A stretch of 64,000 nt of DNA from Rhodanobacter sp. (GCA_040371205.1 AP031382.1:1981562-2045561); one strand, 5' to 3'. Positions 50,976 through 58,529 are shown, numbered from the stretch's first letter. A program made the numbers and translations. The notes: a model not told the origin generated them from the sequence alone.

Positions 50976-51422
50976 ATGGAACGCGCGCAACGCCATCACA
51001 AACACACTCGCCACTTGTATGGGCTTCTTTGGCATCCCACCCGTCAGTGTTACATCGGCCAGACGGTGGACATGGAACGGCGGCGCAAAGAGCATGCGCG
51101 GGCGTGGTCGAACCCATTTGAAATGATCCATTTGGAAACCATGGAAGGCACCCAGTTGGACGCGGAAGACCACGAATATGCGTGGCGCTTCCGTTGCTCC
51201 GAGTCGGGTTGGGTGCCCCTGGGCAAAACGCGCGAGGGCAAGGTCTTCGTGATTCAGCCGCGCAAACGCATGACACCGGCACGCCATGCAATCGCCCAGC
51301 GGTGTCGGTGGCCGAAGCGCTACCGGATCAACCGCGCCGCCCTGCCCTGGTGGTTCCAGTGGATGTTCTGGCAGGGGGCCGCGTTGGCCGGGGTAGTGCT
51401 CACGCTCCGCTTGCCGCTTTGA
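50976..51422 (+). CDS. GIY-YIG nuclease-domain protein with C-terminal membrane helix
   Basis: 148 aa from the ATG 1 nt after the previous stop. GIY-YIG core: HLYGLLWHPTRQCYIGQTVD, then the Arg-rich helix MERRRKEHARAW; a Glu in the following strand is a candidate ligand. The last 25 residues (WWFQWMFWQGAALAGVVLTL) form a hydrophobic helix that could tether it to the membrane. A membrane-bound GIY-YIG nuclease could attack DNA during entry. Its 3' end overlaps the leftward 51400 gene by 23 bp. Confidence 0.75.
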   Translation: MERAQRHHKHTRHLYGLLWHPTRQCYIGQTVDMERRRKEHARAWSNPFEMIHLETMEGTQLDAEDHEYAWRFRCSESGWVPLGKTREGKVFVIQPRKRMTPARHAIAQRCRWPKRYRINRAALPWWFQWMFWQGAALAGVVLTLRLPL

Positions 51423-51735
51423 GGGCGGCGCGCAAAGGTTCAACAAAGGCCACCGGCACTCGGAGCGTGAACCCGGTGCGGAAGTCGATTCCACTGGCGG
51501 TGGATTGCCGGTGCAACGCGGAAAGGCAACCGTCGTCCGTGAGCGTGATTTCTTCCAGGGCGTAGGTGTTGTGGTCGTCGTGGGAGAAGTTCGCCATCGT
51601 TTCTCTGTCGTCCCACATGCGGGCATCGACGCAGAACCAGAGGCCACCCGTGCCCTCAACGAGACCCACGCGAACGCGCAGGTCGTCGTTGAGCACCCCC
51701 CACATGTTTCCGTCTTGCCAAGTGTAGGGGGCCAT
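51400..51735 (-). CDS. Hypothetical protein
   Basis: 111 aa, beta-rich (GLWFCVDARMWDDRETMANF, GIDFRTGFTLRVPVAFVEPL). The start ATG at 51735 is 2 nt after the preceding stop. No family recognised. Last gene of the short leftward operon 52348-51400. Confidence 0.6.
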   Translation of the reverse strand: MAPYTWQDGNMWGVLNDDLRVRVGLVEGTGGLWFCVDARMWDDRETMANFSHDDHNTYALEEITLTDDGCLSALHRQSTASGIDFRTGFTLRVPVAFVEPLRAALKAASGA

Positions 51736-51737
51736 GA

Positions 51738-52163
51738 TCAATCTTCGTCCGGCAGCATAATTGTCCCGACCGGGTCCAGCGTGTCACCGGGGCCGATCAG
51801 CATGTAGAGCTGCACGTCCTTGGTCTCCGGCTCGCCGTTGTTGAAAACGATGGCACGCACGTGGAAGTCCAGGCGTTCCGGTTCCGGGTCGGGGATGCCA
51901 GCCTTCTCCATCGCAATCTTGGCCTTGACCGCCAGGAACGCGGCGCGCAGCAGGGCCACTTCGCGCAGGTATTGGGCGGTGGCCTGCTTCTGGGTCTGGG
52001 GCCATTCGATGATGGAACGCCACACGCGTTCGGTGCACACCGTGTGGACTTTGAAGCCCAGAGCTGCAGCTTCTTTCAGCTCCATCAGAACCCCATCCGC
52101 GATGGCTTGGGCCCGAGAATAGGAAAATATCAGGTTGCCGAAGGGGTTGTTGTCGTCGCTCAT
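51738..52163 (-). CDS. DUF6573-like plasmid protein
   Basis: 141 aa. The N-terminal signature NPFGNLIFSYSRAQAIADGV, then LMELKEAAALGF, matches a family of unknown function frequent in plasmid leading regions (DUF6573). The C-terminus is acidic (DTLDPVGTIMLPDED). ATGA overlap with the preceding gene. Function unknown; the family's habit of sitting among anti-restriction and early-transfer genes fits this region. Confidence 0.7.
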   Translation of the reverse strand: MSDDNNPFGNLIFSYSRAQAIADGVLMELKEAAALGFKVHTVCTERVWRSIIEWPQTQKQATAQYLREVALLRAAFLAVKAKIAMEKAGIPDPEPERLDFHVRAIVFNNGEPETKDVQLYMLIGPGDTLDPVGTIMLPDED

Positions 52164-52348
52164 GCCACGGCTCCCTGGGTTTTGTTGTGCCGGGTGATGG
52201 CGCGCATGGCGCCCAACAGCGTGCGGACGTGGATCAGGTGGAAGCCGCCGTCGGGGTGTCCAATCCTCACCCGAACTTCCTCTTTCGAGGTCCGATCTGG
52301 CGTGCTGAGGTGGATGTGGTGGCCGCGATAAGCCAGGGTGCAGAACAT
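52160..52348 (-). CDS. Small His-rich hypothetical protein
   Basis: 62 aa with a strong ribosome-binding site (AGGAGAAACAAC before ATG). Nine His residues (YRGHHIHLSTPDRT, GGFHLIHVRTLLG). First gene of its operon. Unassigned. Confidence 0.6.
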   Translation of the reverse strand: MFCTLAYRGHHIHLSTPDRTSKEEVRVRIGHPDGGFHLIHVRTLLGAMRAITRHNKTQGAVA

Positions 52349-52384
52349 GTTGTTTCTCCTCTCAGTGGGTGCTCGCCCGAACAG

Positions 52385-52409
52385 GGCAGCAGGTGGTCAA
52401 CCTGCTGCC
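52385..52409. promoter_or_regulatory. Perfect 10-bp inverted repeat upstream of the 52348 operon
   Basis: GGCAGCAGGT (52385-52394) and ACCTGCTGCC (52400-52409) around GGTCA. On the minus strand the centre contains TTGACC, a possible -35, so a dimer here would block the promoter. Confidence 0.55.
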
Positions 52410-52732
52410 GATGGCAGCCGGCCGCCCGCAGGAGAGCCGCAGTCAAGGGAGGAAACGGAGGGGCTTGCGCGGGATGGAGCGAAGCGACTGACACGGGCCC
52501 CGCAGTGGCCCTTGACTGAGGGAAGGCGAACCGGAGGGCCGCTCTTGCTTGTCGCCCTTCGCTTCGATTGAGCATGGGACCCCGCGAGTCCCAGGCGCTG
52601 TTGCAGTGGTGTCCTTGACCTTCTCGTGCGCGAAGCGTGGGCAACGCGGTGGGCGATCCTGTGGGTCAGCGGCGCTGATCCACCAGGTCGTCCACGGGGT
52701 TGTCCACCGGTGCCGAAGGCATCGTGCACGAA
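52410..52732. other. Non-coding stretch with small hairpins
   Basis: No gene is supported. Hairpins GGGCC/GGCCC (near 52495-52511) and GGGAC/GTCCC (52576-52592) are present. It could hold an untranslated RNA or be decayed sequence; no promoter of the usual type was found in it. Confidence 0.35.
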
Positions 52733-52752
52733 GGCCCCGGTTGTCCGGGGCC
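52733..52752 (-). terminator. Terminator after the 52761 gene
   Basis: GGCCCCGG/CCGGGGCC stem with a TTGT loop, 8 bp beyond the leftward stop. The T-run is weak. Confidence 0.65.
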
Positions 52753-52760
52753 TCCCTTGT

Positions 52761-53054
52761 TCACACCGTCATGGCAGCCAGTTCGTCCTGGTCGGCTTCG
52801 CGGCCGTAAAGCTTGAAGGCTTCCAGGCGCTCAGCCGGGGTGGCCTGGGCAAACCAGCGCATGGCTTCCCGGACCACTTCGCCGTGAAAGTATCTGTCGC
52901 CATCGCGTCCGCTCAGCTCGGCTTCGATGGCATAGACCCCGTCCGGATCATCCTTCACCCGGTCTGCCAGGCTGAAATCTTGGAAGTAGTCGTTCCCATT
53001 CATGAAGGGGATCAGGAAGCTGGCGGCGTCGTCGAGACTGTTGAAGTGGCTCAT
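52761..53054 (-). CDS. Hypothetical early-region protein
   Basis: 97 aa, acidic, start ATG with AAGGAGAAAACC upstream. Helical with aromatic residues (FLIPFMNGNDYFQDFSLADR, EAMRWFAQATPAERLEAFKL). It shares the early operon with the 53132 gene. Unassigned. Confidence 0.65.
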   Translation of the reverse strand: MSHFNSLDDAASFLIPFMNGNDYFQDFSLADRVKDDPDGVYAIEAELSGRDGDRYFHGEVVREAMRWFAQATPAERLEAFKLYGREADQDELAAMTV

Positions 53055-53100
53055 GGTTTTCTCCTTGGGTTGATTGATCAGGGGTGTGGGTTTGTGAAGA

Positions 53101-53121
53101 GCGCCTGATGGGATCAGGCGC
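53101..53121. terminator. Hairpin between the two genes of an early operon
   Basis: GCGCCTGAT and ATCAGGCGC around GGG, 10 bp after the 53132 stop. It lacks a T-run, so it may stabilise or attenuate rather than terminate. Confidence 0.45.
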
Positions 53122-53131
53122 CCCATGTGGC

Positions 53132-53434
53132 TCAGTCGGAATACTTACGGTCTGCCTCGCAATCCCGGCGTGCTTCCCACTTGGCCATCAGTTGCTTGAA
53201 GCTCGTGCGCTTCGTGCTCGTCGTGAACTCGAAGCCTTCCACCACGCCCTTATTTCCGTCTGCGCCGTAGAAGTTGCAGCTGTGCAAGGCTTGCCACCGA
53301 TCACCCCAACCCAAAGATTGGATGTGCTCGAATTTCACGGGCTCCAACGAGACGTTGAAGTAATCGTCGAGCAAGCCTGGGTTGATGCCGAGCTGGCGGA
53401 GGATGGTGTTGTCGCTGGTGGTCTGGATGCTCAT
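53132..53434 (-). CDS. Hypothetical early-region protein
   Basis: 100 aa. Ribosome-binding site AGGAGAACACCC before the ATG at 53434. Mixed alpha/beta (LRQLGINPGLLDDYFNVSLE, GWGDRWQALHSCNFYGADGN). Behind operator 53486. Unassigned. Confidence 0.65.
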   Translation of the reverse strand: MSIQTTSDNTILRQLGINPGLLDDYFNVSLEPVKFEHIQSLGWGDRWQALHSCNFYGADGNKGVVEGFEFTTSTKRTSFKQLMAKWEARRDCEADRKYSD

Positions 53435-53485
53435 GGGTGTTCTCCTGATGTTTAAGTGGACCACCTGAGCGGTGGCTAACTTGTT

Positions 53486-53570
53486 GGGGTTTGCTCACCC
53501 CATGTATTTACCCTAGGCCGATCTTTGATTTCCGCAAGTCTTTTCATGGGCTTATCGACGGGAAATCGAC
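53486..53570 (-). promoter_or_regulatory. Early promoter unit: operator, promoter and paired ATCGAC boxes
   Basis: Minus strand: -35 TTGCGG (53537-53532), 16-bp spacer, -10 TAGGGT (53515-53510), operator GGGGTTTGCTCACCCC (53486-53501). Upstream, ATCGAC occurs at 53554-53559 and 53565-53570, 11 bp apart, as expected for an activator bound on one helix face. Confidence 0.7.
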
Positions 53571-53701
53571 GTCAGAGTGCGTGAGCTTTTTCCTACGCTG
53601 GCAGAGACAAATGCGGGATCAGGAGACGTTGTCTCGCCCAACAGTTGGCTTTATCAAAAGCTGGATAGAAATGGATAAGTCGCCGCTGTCCTCTCGATCC
53701 A

Positions 53702-53765
53702 GGCGCCGAATGGCGCGGCCAGGCCGCGCTGCGCCCCAGCCCTTCGCTTTTCCATCTGCGCCTTT
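53702..53765. repeat. Conserved GC-rich hairpin element (copy 1)
   Basis: GGCGCC, six bases, then GCGCGGCC-A-GGCCGCGC and GCGCC form a long hairpin (53702-53735), followed by a conserved CCTTCGCTTTTCCATCTGCG-type tail. Three further copies are at 56853, 58465 and 61713. The rest of the 53435-53786 gap holds the promoter unit and no gene. Confidence 0.75.
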
Positions 53766-53786
53766 GTCGGCACGCCGCGAAGCGGC

Positions 53787-54200
53787 CTAGTAGGTCACCT
53801 TGACCACAGCGTTGCCGCTGTATTCGCCCACCGGTGCCTCCTGCCCTCCCTGCACGATTCCCGTCACGGGCAAGGACACCACTTGCGCCCCCTCACCCAC
53901 CGCCGAAGTCGGCGCATTGAGCGAATAGTCGAGTGCTGCCCCGTTGGGTCCCGTGAGCGGCCCCTTTTCCAATGTGATGGTGACGGGCGTGCCGCGGGTG
54001 CACCGCAAGTCGATGTGGCCGGTGGTCGCGGTGCCGGTCGGGGATCGTGAGCCGGTGGCGTATGGCGCGAGCGTCAGGGGTTGGGTGGAAACGCTGCAGC
54101 TCGCCACGACGGTTGCGCGGATCTCCAAGGTGGCGCTGACGGTGCCGGCACTGGCCAGAAGCGGATAGAGGTAAACGATCAGGGCAAGAATGCAACGCAT
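53787..54200 (-). CDS. Spore coat protein U (SCPU)-like secreted pilin subunit
   Basis: 137 aa. Signal peptide MRCILALIVYLYPLLASA. The mature domain fits the SCPU/CsuA-B family: ATVVASCSVSTQPLTLAPYA with the first Cys, DLRCTRGTPVTITLEKG with the second, and C-terminal GEYSGNAVVKVTY, typical of donor-strand pilins. Such proteins are normally exported by a chaperone and usher, neither present nearby, so it is an isolated surface subunit. No operator-type promoter is seen directly upstream. Confidence 0.75.
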   Translation of the reverse strand: MRCILALIVYLYPLLASAGTVSATLEIRATVVASCSVSTQPLTLAPYATGSRSPTGTATTGHIDLRCTRGTPVTITLEKGPLTGPNGAALDYSLNAPTSAVGEGAQVVSLPVTGIVQGGQEAPVGEYSGNAVVKVTY

Positions 54201-54308
54201 GGTGGGGCCTGCGCATTCGACGGTGGGCGAGTTCTGGCCGGCCAGGTGGGGGTTTGTGCCTGGCCGGCGTCCTACGTTGGCTGGATTCAGGGGGTGATCG
54301 ACGTCAGT

Positions 54309-54752
54309 TCAGGCGGCCAACTTCGCTTGCTCAGCTTGATACTTCTGCCACTGCGCCTCGCCCTCGTAGTAAGAGAGGATTCCGGCAGCACCGGACACGA
54401 TGTCCCAATAGGTCGGTTCCCGGCCGAACAGCTCCTTTGTCCAATAACTGGCGGCTTCTACCCGGTCCTCGTGGGTGACCAAGGTCTGCCCCGTTTGGCT
54501 GGCACGCAGGATGGCGAGGGCCGACACAGGCGATCTGGGGTATGGAACAAAATACTCTCGCGTGAGGACGCGGCGAGCTGGAACCGGCGTGGCCACGCGG
54601 TGCACCGGGCTGGCCTCCGCGCGGGCTTCACGGGCCTCCTTCTTGGCCCAATCGCGCTCGGCTTTCATGCACCCCATTTGGATACCCAGCGACACGCTGA
54701 CGTATGGCATGACGGTGCAAATCAGATCGCTGATCAAGTCGGAATCAGTCAT
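54309..54752 (-). CDS. Hypothetical protein
   Basis: 147 aa. Helical, Ala/Glu-rich N-terminal half (AERDWAKKEAREARAEASPV) and aromatic C-terminal half (TYWDIVSGAAGILSYYEGEA). No signal peptide, no motif recognised. Probable third gene of the unit that starts at 55572. Confidence 0.6.
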   Translation of the reverse strand: MTDSDLISDLICTVMPYVSVSLGIQMGCMKAERDWAKKEAREARAEASPVHRVATPVPARRVLTREYFVPYPRSPVSALAILRASQTGQTLVTHEDRVEAASYWTKELFGREPTYWDIVSGAAGILSYYEGEAQWQKYQAEQAKLAA

Positions 54753-54788
54753 GGGATTTCTCCTGGTGATGTTGAAAGTGGTTAGCGT

Positions 54789-55178
54789 TCATGCCATCGC
54801 GCGTGCGCGGATGGTCCGCATGAATTTTTCGTAGTCCACCTTGGACAGCTCCGGTGCCACGCGCCCCAGCTCGTCCATCAGGTATTTGCCCTCTTCCTGG
54901 CGCTCCTGGATCAGGGCGGCCACGTGCTTCTCTTCCATGCCGAAAATGGACACTGTGGCGCTCGGATCGCGGCGCAGGTGATCAGCGATGGAGTCGCCCA
55001 CGGTGGTTCGGGTGGTGTGGAGCCGCGGGCTGTATGAGGTGCCCTTGCCCCAGGCGATCTGGGAGGGATTGGGTTGGGCGGTGTTGAGGATGTGTTGGGT
55101 GCGCGCCTCAGCCTCAAACATCTGAGGCAGTAGGCCCATTCCATCCAAAACCAGGAGGTGCTTAGGGATGTTCAGCAT
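54789..55178 (-). CDS. Hypothetical protein
   Basis: 129 aa, start ATG at 55178 with GAGGGGAATGCC upstream, 10 bp after the 55189 stop. Helical C-terminus (LIQERQEEGKYLMDELGRVA). Unassigned. Confidence 0.65.
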   Translation of the reverse strand: MLNIPKHLLVLDGMGLLPQMFEAEARTQHILNTAQPNPSQIAWGKGTSYSPRLHTTRTTVGDSIADHLRRDPSATVSIFGMEEKHVAALIQERQEEGKYLMDELGRVAPELSKVDYEKFMRTIRARAMA

Positions 55179-55188
55179 GGCATTCCCC

Positions 55189-55572
55189 TCAGTAACCCAT
55201 GAACTCGGACATGAGCGCATCCCAGTTGATGGGATCGCCAGGTCGAGCATTGATCGCCTGGATCGCTTCCACGATCTCTTCCGGTGTCAGACCTTCAAAG
55301 CTGACCAGCGTGTGCGAATGCTGCTGGGAATCGTCCGTGGCCACGGCTTGGAATTCATCAACCCAGATGACCGGTCGCTTGGTGACACGGGCGATCGTGT
55401 TGACCACGGAGGCCAGTTGGATGTTGCGTGCGTGACCTTTGAGCATGCCGTCCACGTCCACGGCCGCGGTTCCGCACTGACGCGTCGTCACAATGGCCGG
55501 GGCCTTGGTGATCTTTGCGTTGGCCTCGTTTCCGGTCGTCTTGAATTCAGGCTTGGCTTGAAGCTTCTTCAT
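55189..55572 (-). CDS. Hypothetical early-region protein
   Basis: 127 aa, first gene behind operator 55600. Basic N-terminus; the centre contains VTKRPVIWVDEFQAVATDDS, in which IWVDEF superficially resembles a Walker B strand, but there is no P-loop. C-terminus acidic (LTPEEIVEAIQAINARPGDP). Unassigned. Confidence 0.65.
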   Translation of the reverse strand: MKKLQAKPEFKTTGNEANAKITKAPAIVTTRQCGTAAVDVDGMLKGHARNIQLASVVNTIARVTKRPVIWVDEFQAVATDDSQQHSHTLVSFEGLTPEEIVEAIQAINARPGDPINWDALMSEFMGY

Positions 55573-55599
55573 TTTGTGTGCTCCTTGTCTGTTTGTGTA

Positions 55600-55656
55600 G
55601 GGGTGCTCTCACCCCATCTATAAGATTGAATCTAGGCTCATGCAGGCATTCGTCAA
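55600..55656 (-). promoter_or_regulatory. Early promoter unit of the 55572 operon
   Basis: Minus strand: -35 TTGACG (55656-55651), 16-bp spacer, -10 TAGATT (55634-55629), operator GGGGTGCTCTCACCCC (55600-55615). Confidence 0.75.
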
Positions 55657-55671
55657 GCTTCTAACCTGGGA

Positions 55672-55857
55672 TCACCGTCCCACTTTCACGAGATACTTTC
55701 CCGCGTAGTCGTAGAGGATTTCCATAACTCGGACGGTCCACCGGGCACCTGAGCGGCTGACCATCTCAACGGTGTCGCCCACTTGCAGTTCGGGGGCGTC
55801 CACGCTGGCGCCCCAGGTGCCGTCTTTCAGCTGGATGGGGTGGCCTTCGGGGGTCAT
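55672..55857 (-). CDS. Small beta-rich hypothetical protein
   Basis: 61 aa. SH3-like pattern of strands (LQVGDTVEMVSRSGARWTVR, VMEILYDYAGKYLVKVG). ATGA overlap with the preceding gene. Unassigned. Confidence 0.65.
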   Translation of the reverse strand: MTPEGHPIQLKDGTWGASVDAPELQVGDTVEMVSRSGARWTVRVMEILYDYAGKYLVKVGR

Positions 55858-56075
55858 GAGCAGTCAGCTTCGTCAGCAACGTCTCGGATCTTGCGAGCCG
55901 ATGTCCTCGCCTTTTCCGTGACCTCCATCATCGCTTCCTCTCGCGTGGGTTTTAGCTCACTGTAAAAGCGACGCGAACCATCAGACATCAAAAGGTGTGC
56001 GGCGTAGCCATACCCGCAATCTTCGACGATGACGTCAACAGCGAGGACACGTTCCGGGGTATTGTTTTCGATCAT
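55854..56075 (-). CDS. Small hypothetical protein
   Basis: 73 aa, start at 56075 with AAGGAGCGCAAC upstream. N-terminal beta (VLAVDVIVEDCGYGYAAHLL), C-terminal helix (EEAMMEVTEKARTSARKIRD). Unassigned. Confidence 0.65.
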   Translation of the reverse strand: MIENNTPERVLAVDVIVEDCGYGYAAHLLMSDGSRRFYSELKPTREEAMMEVTEKARTSARKIRDVADEADCS

Positions 56076-56085
56076 GTTGCGCTCC

Positions 56086-56382
56086 TTAAATGTTGACCTG
56101 GTGCAGCGTGGCCGGGCGATATGACATCGGATCGGTTGGGCAGCCTGGCTCCGCACCCTGAGCTTGGACTTGCTCGCGGGTCAGGTTGAAGCACATCGGC
56201 GCCGGGGCGGGGACTGCGAACTGGACGGTGGGCGGCGGCGTGGATTGGCCACCGTAGGCAGGCAGTGAGGAAAAGAGAGACCAGGCGCCCGCGCTCAGGA
56301 GGGTGACCAGGGCCAGGCCCAGGAAGGTTTCGAGCATCGAAGGGTGGCTGGGGGCCATGGAGAAAGAGGCGTTGGTGTTCAT
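56086..56382 (-). CDS. Small membrane/secreted protein
   Basis: 98 aa. One hydrophobic helix (ETFLGLALVTLLSAGAWSLF) followed by a Pro-rich, two-Cys exported part (CFNLTREQVQAQGAEPGCPT). First gene behind operator 56402. Unassigned. Confidence 0.65.
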   Translation of the reverse strand: MNTNASFSMAPSHPSMLETFLGLALVTLLSAGAWSLFSSLPAYGGQSTPPPTVQFAVPAPAPMCFNLTREQVQAQGAEPGCPTDPMSYRPATLHQVNI

Positions 56383-56401
56383 GATGGTCTCCTGATGTGT
56401 T

Positions 56402-56468
56402 GGGGTGCCCTCACCCCATGTATTCAGCCTAGTCCGGGTTTGGTTTTCGTCAATGGCGATTCAGGGAG
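56402..56468 (-). promoter_or_regulatory. Early promoter unit of the 56382 operon
   Basis: Minus strand: -35 TTGACG (56453-56448), 16-bp spacer, -10 TAGGCT (56431-56426), operator GGGGTGCCCTCACCCC (56402-56417). Further upstream an AAATCGACGTCA segment near 56470 recalls the ATCGAC boxes. Confidence 0.75.
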
Positions 56469-56477
56469 AAATCGACG

Positions 56478-56771
56478 TCAGGTGATGTCAGCGATTTCTG
56501 ACACGGCTTCCACCTGACGCAAGGTGTGGTGGGGCAAGCCGTCAAAGAGCTCATGAATGGTGCGGACCAGGTCGCCGTCATCGCGCAAGGGGTAGGAGAA
56601 GCCTTCCCCGTAGCCATACCACGTGGGAATGGCTGGATTAAGGTTCTCGTCTACCGGGTGGGCTTTGTTGCCCTGGATGCGCTGGATGACGGGGCCCAGG
56701 TCAGAGGGTGCCGCCTGGAACAGCATTTCGGCGTCCTCGGTGGTGAGGACACGGACACGGGTGATCGACAT
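56478..56771 (-). CDS. Hypothetical early-region protein
   Basis: 97 aa. The start at 56771 is chosen for GGAG at 6 nt. Aromatic loop (AIPTWYGYGEGFSYPLRDDG) followed by a helical C-terminus. Single gene behind operator 56791. Unassigned. Confidence 0.65.
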   Translation of the reverse strand: MSITRVRVLTTEDAEMLFQAAPSDLGPVIQRIQGNKAHPVDENLNPAIPTWYGYGEGFSYPLRDDGDLVRTIHELFDGLPHHTLRQVEAVSEIADIT

Positions 56772-56790
56772 GGGTGGCTCCGGCATTGTT

Positions 56791-56837
56791 GGGGTGTGGG
56801 CACCCCTTCTAACTAGGTCGTGACCGGGTGGGGTCAA
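56791..56837 (-). promoter_or_regulatory. Early promoter unit of the 56771 gene
   Basis: Minus strand: -35 TTGACC (56837-56832), 16-bp spacer, -10 TAGTTA (56815-56810), operator GGGGTGTGGGCACCCC (56791-56806) abutting it. Confidence 0.7.
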
Positions 56838-56852
56838 CCCCTGTATGTCTTC

Positions 56853-56915
56853 GGCGCCGAATGACGCGGCTTGGCCGCGCTGCGCCCGTGCTCTTCGCTC
56901 TTCCCATCCACGCCT
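56853..56915. repeat. Conserved GC-rich hairpin element (copy 2)
   Basis: GGCGCCGAATGACGCGGCTT, then GGCCGCGCTGCGCC, followed by a CTCTTCGCTCTTCCCATCCA tail. It is only 16 bp from the -35 of the 56771 gene. Confidence 0.75.
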
Positions 56916-56937
56916 TGTATGGGCGTCTGGTGGGTGT

Positions 56938-57402
56938 TCATGGCTTCCTCTCCCGATCAGCGCGGATGCGATGCTTCCGGTTGCCCCGTTCACGTTGCCG
57001 GTCGGCCTGGTCGCGGTTAGCTTCCCGTCGATCACGTTTCTGCCGATCAAGAGCAACCGATTTTTCATGGTCCGACACACGTTTCGACCAGTTCTTGCGT
57101 GTCAGCGCATGATCGCCGGCAAACAAGGAGACAAAGGAGATGGGCACCAAAGCTTTCTGTCGGATATCGGGTTGCACGTCATCGGGAAGCAAACTCGTGA
57201 GATGCCACTGGCCGCACTTGGGACATTTGTAAGCACCGGCTTCATGCCCTGCCCTTCCGGGTGGCACAGCCTTCCCTTGCTGAATCCTGTGAATGCCAGC
57301 TTGGAGAAGACCCAATAGGGCCGCTTCCTGGGTGTCATAGGGGATCTTCGGACATGGGCGCCCGCGCAAGTCGCTGGTGCGCCGAAAGTGAGTCGTGGTC
57401 AT
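56938..57402 (-). CDS. Zinc-ribbon protein with basic C-terminal tail
   Basis: 154 aa. YKCPKCGQWHLTS (about 58-70) is a CxxC-x2-H zinc-ribbon-like knuckle. The last 50 residues are extremely basic (RRDNQAD-like runs of Arg/Gln, e.g. DQADRQRERGNRKHRIRADR). A nucleic-acid-binding protein is likely. Follows the 57470 gene by 67 bp. Confidence 0.7.
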   Translation of the reverse strand: MTTTHFRRTSDLRGRPCPKIPYDTQEAALLGLLQAGIHRIQQGKAVPPGRAGHEAGAYKCPKCGQWHLTSLLPDDVQPDIRQKALVPISFVSLFAGDHALTRKNWSKRVSDHEKSVALDRQKRDRREANRDQADRQRERGNRKHRIRADRERKP

Positions 57403-57469
57403 GGGGGCCTCGGGGATGTGGGGACATCGAGGGAGGAAGCGGCGCCCCTGTGGAGTGGCGCCATGGGGC

Positions 57470-57862
57470 TCAAATGCGCTCGGCGTGTTCGGCCTGATAA
57501 GCCTGGTATTCCCGAACTTCGGGATGGCGCGAGCTCATCCAATCGCCCTGTTCGTAATAGTCCGCGTCGTCGTGCCAATCCCGGCGGCGGGAAGCCTGCG
57601 CGCGCTTCATGGCTTCGAACTCGCGCTTGATGACGGCTTCCAGATTGCCGGACTTGCAGAAAAGCGTGGGGCCCAATTCGTCCAGGTGTTCGCAGACCTG
57701 GCGTGCTTCATCGCCGTCCCATTCCCGGACGTAGCCTTTGTCGCACGACACAAAGAAATCGCGCTGCACTTCTTCGATGGCTTCCACTTTACCGGCGCAC
57801 ACTTCCGAGGCGATGAAATACGTGAGGCGGACGTTGCCGTTGGTAAGGGTCTTGATGCTCAT
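57470..57862 (-). CDS. Hypothetical early-region protein
   Basis: 130 aa, ribosome-binding site AAGGAGCACCAC. Beta-rich N-terminus (GNVRLTYFIASEVCAGKVEA) and a Tyr/Arg/Asp-rich C-terminus (RRDWHDDADYYEQGDWMSSR). Unassigned. Confidence 0.65.
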   Translation of the reverse strand: MSIKTLTNGNVRLTYFIASEVCAGKVEAIEEVQRDFFVSCDKGYVREWDGDEARQVCEHLDELGPTLFCKSGNLEAVIKREFEAMKRAQASRRRDWHDDADYYEQGDWMSSRHPEVREYQAYQAEHAERI

Positions 57863-57925
57863 GTGGTGCTCCTTAGATTGATTGATGGTCAGGGTTGAGG
57901 CGCCCTTTCGAGCGCCCCGTGGGGA

Positions 57926-58228
57926 TCAGGCGGCCTGATAGCCGTAAGTGAAGGCGTAGGCGTCGTCGTAGACGGCCTGGCCCATCTCGCGGATGAGATA
58001 CGCGACCATGTCCTGACCAGCGCCACTGATGCGCACGCCCTGGTTCTTCATCCCCAGGCCCAGGAGACCCGCCACGTTGTAAGACAGGTCGCACAGCTCC
58101 CCGTTCTTCTTCGTGTAGAACAACGCGATGTCGCGGGTCAGGTGGCTGCGGGACACGTGGCACAGCTTGAAATCAATGCGGCTTCCGGCAGGAACAAGGT
58201 TTTTGATGTTTTCAGCGTAAGTGGTCAT
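57926..58228 (-). CDS. Hypothetical early-region protein
   Basis: 100 aa, ribosome-binding site AAGGAGATAAGAA. MTTYAENIKNLVPAGSRIDF at the start and GMKNQGVRISGAGQDMVAYL later; alpha/beta and soluble. First gene behind operator 58254. Unassigned. Confidence 0.65.
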   Translation of the reverse strand: MTTYAENIKNLVPAGSRIDFKLCHVSRSHLTRDIALFYTKKNGELCDLSYNVAGLLGLGMKNQGVRISGAGQDMVAYLIREMGQAVYDDAYAFTYGYQAA

Positions 58229-58253
58229 TTCTTATCTCCTTTGGTTATCTAGA

Positions 58254-58333
58254 GGGGTGCGATCACCCCATCTCATGCTTTCAGCCTAGGCTGAATTTGC
58301 ATTTGATCAAGGGTGTATCGACAGGAAATCGAC
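58254..58333 (-). promoter_or_regulatory. Early promoter unit with paired ATCGAC boxes
   Basis: Minus strand: -35 TTGATC (58310-58305), 16-bp spacer, -10 TAGGCT (58288-58283), operator GGGGTGCGATCACCCC (58254-58269). ATCGAC at 58317-58322 and 58328-58333 are again 11 bp apart. Confidence 0.7.
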
Positions 58334-58464
58334 GCTGGTGTGCGTCGTCCTGTTCCTACATGCTGAGGGAGACATTTGCTTCGGTGAGGGGTGTTGTCTC
58401 TCACCCGCGCGGGGTCTTATCCAGGTTCGGATAGAAGCCGATAAGTTGCCCGAAAATCATCCAT

Positions 58465-58529
58465 GGCGCCGACTGGCGCGGCTTGGCCGCGCTGCGCCTG
58501 TGCCCTTCGCTTTTCCATCTTCGCCTTTG
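58465..58529. repeat. Conserved GC-rich hairpin element (copy 3)
   Basis: GGCGCCGACTGGCGCGGCTT, then GGCCGCGCTGCGCC and the CCCTTCGCTTTTCCATCTTC tail; nearly identical to copy 1. The remainder of the 58229-58658 gap holds the promoter unit, this element and a terminator, and no gene. Confidence 0.8.

Noticed and set aside
55189-55572. Walker B-like strand IWVDEF taken as an ATPase
   Set aside because: No P-loop or other ATPase motif in this 127-aa protein.
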